This document shows positions 17,690 through 24,685 of a DNA stretch of 64,000 bases, piece by piece (positions within the stretch are counted from its first letter, which is position 1; the number at the start of each line of letters is the position of its first letter). Source of the DNA: Streptomyces sp. NBC_00154 (GTDB taxonomy: Bacteria; Actinomycetota; Actinomycetes; Streptomycetales; Streptomycetaceae). The notes below the pieces were generated by a model. It had not been told where the DNA came from, ran no database searches, and saw only the letters and a program-made list of their open reading frames with translations. Both the position numbers and the translations under genes were made by a program. The DNA lies in assembly GCF_026342835.1 (NCBI RefSeq), contig NZ_JAPEMI010000002.1, positions 1,488,001 through 1,552,000 on the forward strand, in the 5' to 3' direction.

Positions 17690-17736
17690 TGTCAGTGACT
17701 GTCATCAAGCGTAGCACCTGATGTCAGTCACTGTCG
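17690..17736. promoter_or_regulatory. Paired operator for the divergent TetR/SDR genes
   Basis: TGTCAGTGACTGTCA (17690-17704) and TGTCAGTCACTGTCG (17722-17736) are near-palindromic and 32 bases apart. They lie in the promoter interval between the SDR (start 17605) and tetR (start 17754). Confidence 0.7.
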
Positions 17737-17753
17737 TCACGTAGGATCGGCGT

Positions 17754-18320
17754 ATGGGTAGATGGGAGCCGAACGCGCGCGGGCGGCTTGAGCAGGCAGC
17801 GCTGGACCTCTACAGCGAGCGCGGGTTCGAGCAGACCACCGCCGCGCAGATCGCCAAACGCGCCGGGCTCACCGAGCGGACGTTCTTCCGGCACTACGCC
17901 GACAAGCGCGAGGTGCTGTTCGGGGGTTCGCACGCGCTGGAGGAGATCTTCGTGGACACCCTCGCCGGCACTCCGGACTCCGCCACGCCGATCGACGCGA
18001 TGGCCTCGACGCTGGAGACCGTCGCCGCCTTCTTCCTGGAGCGTCACGAGTTCGCCCGGCAGCGCCAGGCCGTCATCATGGCGAACGCGGAGTTGCATGA
18101 GCGCGAGCTGATCAAGCTCGCGTCGCTGTCCGCGGCGCTCGCCGCCACGTTGCGTCGGCGCGGCGTCAAGGACCCGGCCGCGAGCCTTACCGCGGAGGCG
18201 GGTATCGCCGTCTTCAAGGTCGGGTTCGAGCGCTGGGTCGGCGACAGCGGGGAACGCACCCTGGCGGACTTCTTTCGGGAATCGCTCGACGAACTCAAAG
18301 CGGTGGCCGCGGGCGAGTGA
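17754..18320 (+). CDS. TetR-family transcriptional regulator
   Basis: This 188-residue regulator has an N-terminal helix-turn-helix (TTAAQIAKRAGLTERTFFRHY, residues about 27-47) and an all-helical ligand domain. It sits divergent from an extended-SDR oxidoreductase and just right of two near-palindromic 15-bp sites, so it probably represses that gene and itself. The ATG at 17754 is only 18 bases from the second operator. It is of normal length with no disruption. The inducer is unknown. Confidence 0.92.
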   Translation: MGRWEPNARGRLEQAALDLYSERGFEQTTAAQIAKRAGLTERTFFRHYADKREVLFGGSHALEEIFVDTLAGTPDSATPIDAMASTLETVAAFFLERHEFARQRQAVIMANAELHERELIKLASLSAALAATLRRRGVKDPAASLTAEAGIAVFKVGFERWVGDSGERTLADFFRESLDELKAVAAGE

Positions 18321-18528
18321 CCGCAGGCCCGGTCCGGGCAGCAGGCCACTGCTGGTCCGTCCGCGAGCGGTTGGCCACCGTCCGTCCGCGCAGGCGCCGT
18401 TGACTGCGCCCGCCCGCCGCCCGTTCGGTAAGGCGCGCGCCGCGGGCCGGGGCTCACCCGGCCGTGGCGCAGACGTACCGCGCACTGCACGCCGACACGT
18501 CGAGCGAGTAGGGCGCCGTCGCCACCGA

Positions 18529-18816
18529 TCAGAGCGCGCCCTGACCGGTCAGCAGGGCCAACGGCAGGACTGAGTGCGTGCGGGCTGGAAGGTCCGGGGT
18601 CACGGTGTCCGACGCTGCGTAGAGGAAGTCCAGAAGCTTCGAGTGTGCGTCGCCTTCGGCTCTGCCCGCCTTCTCGGTGTGCTGCGGTGTTTCCGTTCCG
18701 TTGTCGATCGCGTGTAGCCAGTCCAGCACTGCGCCGAAGTGGGGGACCGGGGCACCGGACGGCGCCTGCGACGCGTCCTGCATCTGGCTGGGGCCTTCCG
18801 CATGGACAACGCTCAA
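18529..18816 (-). CDS. Possible hypothetical protein, 95 residues
   Basis: The frame encodes a protein beginning MSVVHAEGPSQMQD with a plausible helical middle (FGAVLDWLHAI) and no domain I recognise. It is read in the same direction as the phosphatase at 18874, 57 bases downstream of it. The ribosome site is weak. It may be a decayed gene end rather than a working gene. Confidence 0.3.
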   Translation of the reverse strand: MSVVHAEGPSQMQDASQAPSGAPVPHFGAVLDWLHAIDNGTETPQHTEKAGRAEGDAHSKLLDFLYAASDTVTPDLPARTHSVLPLALLTGQGAL

Positions 18817-18873
18817 TTGCAGTTTGCGGTGGGCTGCGCCGGTGGTGTCAAGCAGGTATCTGCCGGGCTGCCG

Positions 18874-19461
18874 CTACAGGACGTTCCAGGCGGAGATGAC
18901 CGGCCGCCCATGCTCGGTGCCCAGGGCGCTGAGCGTGCCCGGACCCGGGTGGCGGAACAGCCGGCCGGCGGACGCGTCGAGGCCGAGCCAGCGCGCGGTG
19001 AGTACGCGCTGGAGGTGACCGTGCGCGACAAGGGCGACGTTGCCGCCCTTCAGCAGCGGCTGGATCCGGTCGAGCACCGCGTCCGTGCGCGCAGCCACCT
19101 GCTGAAGCTGCTCGCCAGGAGAGCCGGCGTCACCGGGAACAACGCCGTCCCGCCACAACTCCCAGCCCGGCCGCGTCTCCCGGATCTGCGCCGCGGTCAT
19201 GCCCTCGTAGCCGCCGTAGTCCCACTCCATCAGGTCAGGATCGGGCTTGACGTCGGTCAGGCCCACCAGTTCGGCTGTCTGCATGGCGCGGCTCAGCGGG
19301 CTGCTGAACGCAGCGACCAGGTGGCGGCGGGCCAGCACCGGAGTCAGCGCCCTGGCCGCGGCCACACCTGCGTCAGTCAGCGGGATGTCGGTGCGGCCGG
19401 CGTGCTGACCCGACCGGCTCCATTCGGTCTCGCCGTGCCTGATCAAAATCAGCTCACCCAT
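18874..19461 (-). CDS. Histidine phosphatase family protein (phosphoglycerate-mutase-like)
   Basis: The protein begins MGELILIRHGETEWSRSGQHAGRTDIPLTDAG, containing the catalytic RHGE motif with the phospho-accepting His at residue 9. SSPLSRAMQTAEL, MEWDYGGYEGMT and LVAHGHLQRVL (second active-site His) complete the family pattern. It acts on small phosphorylated metabolites or phosphoproteins; the substrate is not predictable. The ATG at 19461 is fixed by the motif position. Upstream frame extension runs into an IS256 remnant. Confidence 0.93.
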   Translation of the reverse strand: MGELILIRHGETEWSRSGQHAGRTDIPLTDAGVAAARALTPVLARRHLVAAFSSPLSRAMQTAELVGLTDVKPDPDLMEWDYGGYEGMTAAQIRETRPGWELWRDGVVPGDAGSPGEQLQQVAARTDAVLDRIQPLLKGGNVALVAHGHLQRVLTARWLGLDASAGRLFRHPGPGTLSALGTEHGRPVISAWNVL

Positions 19462-19529
19462 AACCCCGCACGCTACCTGATGATCTGACGTGTGATCAGG
19501 CTGTCGCGGCTTCCGGACACTCGACCAGG

Positions 19530-19690
19530 ACGCCTCGAAGCGGGCACCGGCCCGCACCGGCGCGACCACGCGCGGCTCATTTTCGGCTCGCCGGCGCTCC
19601 TGCGCGGACTCGATGAGCTTTGAAGACCATCGCCAGACCCGCTACGCGCAAGCCGGCCCCCGGGTGGCTTTGGTCTGCACCCTGACTGCC
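19530..19690 (-). pseudogene. 3' remnant of an IS256-family (mutator) transposase
   Basis: On the minus strand the DNA encodes LAMVFK, a one-base shift, then IESAQ-like and VRAGARFE segments. The same words occur in order at the C-terminus of the IS256 transposase at 61692-62944. Only about 50 codons survive, and there are no visible element ends. It marks an old insertion or recombination point upstream of the HD-domain gene. Confidence 0.65.
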
Positions 19691-19923
19691 GGGACTGACG
19701 GTCGCGCCTGTCTGGCGCAGGGGGCGCGGATGTTGGCTCGATCTCCGAGATCTGTGGCATGACCATGGCTTCGGCGAGGTCTTCGAGGATCTGACGTGGG
19801 GAGGCGGGCGCGTGGTGAAGCAGCCAGGGGCGGCGGTTCACTTCGGGTTTCTTTGGCCGACCGGCCCCGTGGAGTACGCCGTGCGTACACCCGGCGTACG
19901 GGCGACTTCGGCAGCGTGCGGGC

Positions 19924-20490
19924 ATGAACGGAGAGCGGCTGTCGTCCGTGGACGAGCTCATGGCACTGCTGGTCGACTGCGAGGATGCCTGGGACACCCC
20001 GGACCGCTCGGGCGACCCGGTGGCCATCCTCGACCATGGCCTGCAGGTTGCGGTGGTTCTCGCCGAGCGCCACCCCGACGATGAGGAGCTGCAGGTTGCC
20101 GGGCTCGTCCACGACATCGGCCACCACCTCCTGCCCGGCGACGAGGCCGGTCACGGGGAGCACGCTGCGGCGGCCGTCGTCGGTCTCCTCGGGGCCCGGG
20201 TCGCCCGCCTGGTCGCCCTCCACATCCCGGCCAAGCGCTACTTGGCCGCCACCGACGCGCACCTCGTGCTTTCGCTGGAGAGTGCCCGCACCCTCGGCTG
20301 CCAGGGCGGAGTCATGACGTCGGAGGAAGCCGCCGTCTTCGAGGCAGACCCCGACGCCACGGCGGCCATCGCGCTGCGCCGCGCCGACGATGCCGGCAAA
20401 GTCGTGGGCCTGCGCGTGCCGGGTCTGGACTGCTGGCGGCCAGTGGTCGAGCGCGTGGCCGCGGCAGCGGCGCGGGACAGGGCCGCGTAG
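19924..20490 (+). CDS. HD-domain phosphohydrolase-like protein
   Basis: The 188-residue protein has an HD domain with the metal motif H...HD: LDHGLQVAVVL, then GLVHDIGHHLLPG, then EHAAAAVV and a later Asp in ATDAH. This spacing fits the small mixed-function HD group related to PhnZ/inositol-oxygenase-like proteins as well as simple phosphohydrolases. The ATG start is supported by family length. The gene stands alone, downstream of the IS256 remnant. I cannot choose between hydrolase and oxygenase activity. Confidence 0.88.
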   Translation: MNGERLSSVDELMALLVDCEDAWDTPDRSGDPVAILDHGLQVAVVLAERHPDDEELQVAGLVHDIGHHLLPGDEAGHGEHAAAAVVGLLGARVARLVALHIPAKRYLAATDAHLVLSLESARTLGCQGGVMTSEEAAVFEADPDATAAIALRRADDAGKVVGLRVPGLDCWRPVVERVAAAAARDRAA

Positions 20491-20661
20491 GACTTGTTCC
20501 CGAGGTCACTCGCAATCGGCTCCGGCTGTCATTGTCTCTCCTGGCTGACCTGCAAGTATTGATAGAACTTGGCTGGTTCAAATAGGTGACTGGGGAAACG
20601 GTGGGAAAACGTAGCTAAGGGTTGTCCCGTAACCACTGGTCACGAGTGAGACGATCTTGGT

Positions 20662-20718
20662 GTGACCAGGGCGGATGCCGTCCTGATCGTGGACGGAACC
20701 CTGGTGCCCACTCCTGAC
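20662..20718 (+). pseudogene. Fragment of an IS5-family transposase
   Basis: The frame reads VTRADAVLIVDGTLVPTPD, matching the first catalytic-Asp segment (TVLIVDGTLVPTHDH) of the nearby IS5 transposase. It lies about 30 bases inside the left inverted repeat and is followed at once by unrelated DNA, so nearly all of the transposase is gone. Confidence 0.6.
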
Positions 20719-20758
20719 CCCTGGGCAAGTGTCCGGGATCCTGGAAGGAGCACGAGGA

Positions 20759-21088
20759 ATGGGTGTTGACGTAGTGCTGATGCAGGTGACGCATCGGGGG
20801 ACGAGCCCCAAGAAGCGTCGGCTGACCACGGTGGAATTCGTACAGGACGGGGCGGACCTGTTCTCCGGTCTGTGCGTGAACAGCAGTCTGCCGATGCTCA
20901 ACCGGGTGGACCCGTATCGCACCCAGATCCTTACGTCGGTGGACATGCCTCAGTTCATCTCCGAGGTCGACGCCACCTGTGATCTGGTGAAGAGGCAGCG
21001 GGAGCGGGACATTCTGCAGAAGATCCGCGAGCTTGCAGAGCGTTGCGCGGAGGCCGCGAGCCTGGAACTCCACCTCCAGGGCGACTAA
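20759..21088 (+). CDS. Hypothetical protein within an IS5-type bounded region
   Basis: The 109-residue protein starts MGVDVVLMQVTHRG after a GGAAGGAG/GAGGA ribosome region, with the ATG at 20759. It has a beta-rich N-terminal half and a long amphipathic helix at the C-terminus (VKRQRERDILQKIRELAERC). I know similar unnamed Streptomyces proteins but no domain. The position between transposase debris suggests a passenger gene. Codon use looks genuine. No export signal. Confidence 0.65.
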   Translation: MGVDVVLMQVTHRGTSPKKRRLTTVEFVQDGADLFSGLCVNSSLPMLNRVDPYRTQILTSVDMPQFISEVDATCDLVKRQRERDILQKIRELAERCAEAASLELHLQGD

Positions 21089-21144
21089 GGTTTGCCCCAT
21101 AATGATCTTGGAGTCGGGGGAAGCGAGACCGGCTGTTATGTCTC

Positions 21145-21900
21145 CTATCCGGCGAGGGTGCGGTTGTGCAGGCGGGCGATGCCGAGCATGGCGTGGTGAA
21201 CCCGGTCGCCTTTCAGTCGGCAGTCACGCAGGATCTTCCAGCCCTTCATGCGGGCGAAGGTGTGCTCGACGCGAGCGCGGACCTGTTTGTCCGACCAGTT
21301 GTGGTCTCCCTTCCAGGCCGGGAGTTCTTCGCCCTTGCGGCGGCGGCGCGGGATGACCAGTTCGGTGCCTTGGTAGCCGCCGTCGGCGATGGTCAAGGTG
21401 TTGCCGACGGCGGCCTTGGCACCGGACTCTTCTCATCCGCGGGGGTCGTGTCGGTTGCCGGGCAAGGGCCGGCCGACCACGACGACCAGGCGGGTGTCGG
21501 CGTCGATGACGACCTGATGGGCCGTGGAATAGCGGTGGTTCTTCGACTGCTCGGCCAACGTGTGATCGTGGGTGGGCACCAGGGTGCCGTCCACGATCAG
21601 CACAGTGTCCTTGCGGAACCGCTGGCGCGGTCGCATCGCGAGGAGTGGGCCAAGGTGGCAACGATGCGGTCCGCTGCCGATTTCGAAGGGGGCAAGTTGG
21701 CGCAGCGTCAGGTTCGTTCGCCAGTACGCGGTGAGTAGTAGCACCCGGTCGGCCAGGGGAAGGGCCCAGGGCCGGCCCGTGCGGGCATCGTCGACGCCTT
21801 CACGCCGGAGCGCGTTCACCAGTCTGCTGAAGGAGCGCGGACTCAGCCCACTGAAGGGGCCCATCCAGGATGGTTCCGCTGCAGTGATCACGTGAGGCAC
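21145..21900 (-). pseudogene. IS5-family transposase interrupted by an in-frame TGA
   Basis: The N-terminal part (ITAAEPSWMGPFSGLSPRSF) and first catalytic Asp (VLIVDGTLVPT) are followed by LPGNRHDPRG and then a TGA at 21433-21435 where relatives have Trp (AWEESGAK). After the stop the same frame continues EESGAKAAVG, the second Asp (IADGGYQG) and the Glu (RARVEHTFARMK) to the normal end. A TGG-to-TGA change therefore inactivates an otherwise complete gene. The GTG start overlaps the stop of the upstream gene at 21888. Confidence 0.85.
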
Positions 21901-22280
21901 GCGGCGAGGGTCTCACCACGAGCGCCTGATGCATGTCTGTCCGGCGAGTCGCTCTCCACGAGCACGGCCCGCAATCGCCTCACTTCGGCGATCAGGCGGG
22001 CTATATCCTGACGTGCCCATGCGATGAAGTCGAGGTCCGCGTCCAGTTGCCGGTCCGGGCTGAGGACTTGCCGAGCGCCGACGATCCGGTGGACGTGGAT
22101 CTCATCATCTTGCTCGGCATGGCCAGGACCCACCTGGATGAAGCTCTCCCCGCCTGTCGCTCCGCGCGTCTCCAGCCAGGGAACCCAAGGTCCCGGCGAT
22201 GCGGCCGTAGTCCGCTTGCCCATCGCATCAAGGTCAGCTTCGGAGAGTGGCCCGTCCATGGGCATCTCCAGATCATTCAT
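21888..22280 (-). CDS. Hypothetical actinobacterial protein
   Basis: The protein starts MNDLEMPMDGPLSEADLDAM and contains TPGPW-like SPGPWVPWLETR, then DLDFIAWARQDIARLIAEVRRL. This composition is common in small Streptomyces proteins of unknown function carried by phages and integrative elements. A start seven codons upstream at 22301 is possible. Its 3' end overlaps the transposase start at GTGA, so the natural C-terminus may have been replaced when the IS5 entered. Confidence 0.62.
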   Translation of the reverse strand: MNDLEMPMDGPLSEADLDAMGKRTTAASPGPWVPWLETRGATGGESFIQVGPGHAEQDDEIHVHRIVGARQVLSPDRQLDADLDFIAWARQDIARLIAEVRRLRAVLVESDSPDRHASGARGETLAACLT

Positions 22281-22351
22281 CCGAGGCAACCTGCAGTCCA
22301 TAGCCCAGAACTGACACCTCGACAGTCACGCGTGTTACGGGACAGCCCTTA

Positions 22352-22468
22352 GTCGAGGTGATCGTCGGTCGTGAGGTCAACGCACAACTCGCCTTTCAGC
22401 TTCCCGACAGCCTCGTCGAAGAGATGCAGGAGTCCCGCGCCAACGGTGAGCCGTTGACTGCGATGTGA
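22352..22468 (+). pseudogene. C-terminal fragment of an unknown gene cut by the IS5-type end
   Basis: Directly after the right inverted repeat an open frame runs 38 codons (VEVIVGREVNAQLAFQLP, ending EPLTAM) to a TGA. It has coding-like composition but no start. Its 5' part is not recognisable at the other end of the element, so the region may also have suffered a deletion. The protein family is not identified. Confidence 0.45.
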
Positions 22469-22617
22469 GGCGATCTCGGAGTGGACCTTGCCCCAGACAG
22501 CCATCCCACACTGGGCTCATGAGGGCCGCATTTCGCGCAAGCGACGGACCGCGCTTGCTGGACCGCCGGAGGTGAGAGGCGGCTTCTCGTGACCGGTCCG
22601 CGCAGGTCGAGTTGCCC

Positions 22618-22848
22618 CTACGCCCGGCCTTGTACCTCCGGCACCTCCCGAGCGCTTAGAACGCGCAGTGTCGATTCTCCCTTACTAGGCATCTGAGCTG
22701 CGTAGTCGTGGCGCATACCGAGTCCTGGTCGAAGAGTCTCGACACGCATTCGACGCGGCGCCCAAACCGTGTCGTTGTCCTGCGGTATCCGAACGACCCT
22801 GACCGTCCTGTCAGTGCCGCATGTAATACTGTCTCCCCGTTTCATCAC
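22618..22848 (-). CDS. Small hypothetical protein downstream of 22849-23490
   Basis: The 76-residue frame starts with GTG-ATG (MMKRGDSITCGTDRTVRV) directly after the stop of the upstream gene, which suggests coupling and supports its reality. The protein is basic with a beta-rich N-terminus. No domain is recognised. It ends in a region with no following gene. Confidence 0.45.
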   Translation of the reverse strand: MMKRGDSITCGTDRTVRVVRIPQDNDTVWAPRRMRVETLRPGLGMRHDYAAQMPSKGESTLRVLSAREVPEVQGRA

Positions 22849-23490
22849 CTACGGCTCCGGCGTTATGGCCGGCGCGGGAAGGTCGAGAACGCGGGCGAGA
22901 GCGGCTGTGACGGAAGTGCATTGGCCAGGCAGGTGCCTGGAGGACCAGTCGGTTGCCAACGTGAGGAAGTCGGACAGGTCGCGCTCGGCGCCGGTGAGTA
23001 GGTGGCGGAGCTCGGTTACGCACAGCTCGATCACCGGACTGTCGCTCCGCTCGGCGTTGACAGTGAGCCGGACGGTGTCGCCGAAGCGCTCCGCAACCGG
23101 TGACACGGGGTCGTGGCCGAATCCGAGCAGGCTGCCGTCGTCGACGAACTGGTGCCAGTCGCGCCAGTCCTCCAGCCCATCGCAGCAACCGGGCAGGAAG
23201 GCGACGCCTGTGGACTTGTCGGTGACCCGCAGGCCGCCGGCCGCGAAGAGGTTGTCGAAGGTCAGCAGACCGTGAAGGAACGAGTCAAGTGCGGCGGCCG
23301 GCCGAGGTGGACGATCGCCGTCGGGGTCGATGTCATTGCAGCTGGCGATGCGCATCACCGCCGTCCCGACCTCAGCGGGTGAGAGCTGACCGCTGAGAGG
23401 CAGGAAGCCGAACGACTTGATCTCGGCGACAGGCCAGAGGTCGAAGCCGTCAGGTGCGTATATCTCCAGGACGGGCTGCATCACGATCAC
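22849..23490 (-). CDS. Hypothetical protein, 213 residues
   Basis: The product (MQPVLEIYAPDGFDLWPV near the start) is acidic and apparently soluble, with FLPGCCDGLEDWRDW and LCVTELRHLLTGAERDLSDFL segments. I know similar Streptomyces proteins without assigned function; the pattern fits a stand-alone globular domain. An ATG three codons in (23481) is an equal start candidate. It is followed with no gap by the 76-residue gene. Orientation is convergent with nothing nearby. Confidence 0.6.
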   Translation of the reverse strand: MIVMQPVLEIYAPDGFDLWPVAEIKSFGFLPLSGQLSPAEVGTAVMRIASCNDIDPDGDRPPRPAAALDSFLHGLLTFDNLFAAGGLRVTDKSTGVAFLPGCCDGLEDWRDWHQFVDDGSLLGFGHDPVSPVAERFGDTVRLTVNAERSDSPVIELCVTELRHLLTGAERDLSDFLTLATDWSSRHLPGQCTSVTAALARVLDLPAPAITPEP

Positions 23491-23693
23491 CCGGCGAAGT
23501 GTTCCGCATCCCGCGCCCGTATCGCCTCCCGATTACGCCGACCACCTCGTCTCGGCCATGGGAGCTGAGCACCTTCGCTTGTACCCCCCTGCGCAGATGC
23601 GGGTCTACGCCGACAGTTGGTAGTCGGCACGGTTGCTGAACTTCTCTGCTGTACTGCTGGCCTTGGGGTGGACCGATACGGGGCGGTGGAACA

Positions 23694-24260
23694 GTGAGCG
23701 TAGGCAGTCGCGGAGTGCTGGCAGTCGTGGGCACGGCAGCTGATGGAATCGAGACGCTGCGCACCGGACTGGTGGAGCCAGCCATCGCCCTCGGCTGGCA
23801 GGTAGCCGTGACCCTGACGCCGAATGCCGGCCGATGGCTGAGGGCGAACGGCGATGTAAATCGTTTGGAGACACTGACCGGCCTTCCGGTGCGAGATAAG
23901 CCCCGCCTGCCGACTGAGCCTCGCCCGCACCCTGTCGCCGACTGCTACGTCGTCGCCCCAGCAAGTGCGAACTACGTCGCCAAGCTCGCAACGGGCATCG
24001 CCGACAACCAAGCCCTGACACAAGTGGGCGAAGCGCTGGGCACTATCGACGTCCCGGTAGTGGTGTTCCCTCGGATCAACGCGGCACATGCGCGGCATCC
24101 GGCATGGGATGGACACATCGAAACTCTACGAAAGGCAGGCGTGGAGCTGGTCTACGGGGCTGACGTCTGGCCACTGGACGAACCGCGTCGGGGCCTGGCA
24201 GATCGAGAGCTTCCGTGGGCCGAGATCTTGGAGTCTGTACACCGGGTACGAGGGAATTGA
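23694..24260 (+). CDS. Flavoprotein (phosphopantothenoylcysteine-decarboxylase-like, HFCD family)
   Basis: The 188-residue protein has the flavoprotein fold: a glycine-rich start (LAVVGTAADGIETLRTGL), VAVTLTPNAGRWL, and the FMN-binding DCYVVAPASANYVAKLATGIADN near residue 85, followed by PVVVFPRINAA. Members bind FMN and include cysteine decarboxylases; this one lacks the N-terminal His active-site segment of clear PPC decarboxylases, so the reaction is open. The GTG start at 23694 follows GGTGGA. The gene is free-standing. Confidence 0.85.
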   Translation: MSVGSRGVLAVVGTAADGIETLRTGLVEPAIALGWQVAVTLTPNAGRWLRANGDVNRLETLTGLPVRDKPRLPTEPRPHPVADCYVVAPASANYVAKLATGIADNQALTQVGEALGTIDVPVVVFPRINAAHARHPAWDGHIETLRKAGVELVYGADVWPLDEPRRGLADRELPWAEILESVHRVRGN

Positions 24261-24685
24261 GCAGGCCATCATTGGCTGCTGTACACGTTTCGCTCCAGCC
24301 AACCGGAGCGACATCTGCCTTGTAAGTTCGATCACGGACCCGATCCCAGCCTGCAAGTGGGCTCCTATCCCGGCCCGGCGGGGACGAGGGGTACCGCTCA
24401 CGTCCAGCGGCGTCCTCACTTGTTGATGTCAAGCATGGATGTCAGATGCCGCTACCTGGGCTCATCGTGCCGGACTGACCTCCGGCGGCTCCGAAGCATT
24501 GTTCGTCCGATGTTGTAGAGAGGCACGAAGGTCAGATGGATCTTCGCGTCTCACGAACGTTCGTTCCCGGACACTCGGGACGGGTGGTGGGGTGACGTCG
24601 GGCACCCGGGCGGTGGTGTCGCCGCGCTGGGGGGCGGTGTGGCGTTGATGCTGGCTGTCATCACGCGAAGGAGGCTGTCATCGGC
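24261..24685. other. Intergenic region upstream of the SpoIIE-like gene
   Basis: No frame of coding quality is visible. A candidate LexA-type site lies at 24554-24567. The rest has nothing I can interpret. Confidence 0.4.
24554..24567. promoter_or_regulatory. Candidate LexA (SOS) box
   Basis: CGAACGTTCGTTCC fits the actinobacterial SOS motif GAAC-N4-GTTC. It is about 120 bases upstream of the 24686 gene. A single match in 64 kb can be chance. Confidence 0.3.

Larger units (their letters stand above)
20616..22351. mobile_element. Region bounded by 18-bp IS5-type inverted repeats, with passenger genes
   Basis: TAAGGGTTGTCCCGTAAC (20616-20633) and the inverted TAAGGGCTGTCCCGTAAC (22334-22351) match at 17 of 18 positions and resemble the ends of Streptomyces IS5-family elements. 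Inside lie a short fragment of an IS5 transposase next to the left end, an intact hypothetical gene, a disrupted minus-strand IS5 transposase and another hypothetical gene. A coding fragment starts exactly after the right end. I infer a transposase-defective element carrying passengers, later invaded by a second IS5; no clear target duplication is visible. Confidence 0.55.
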
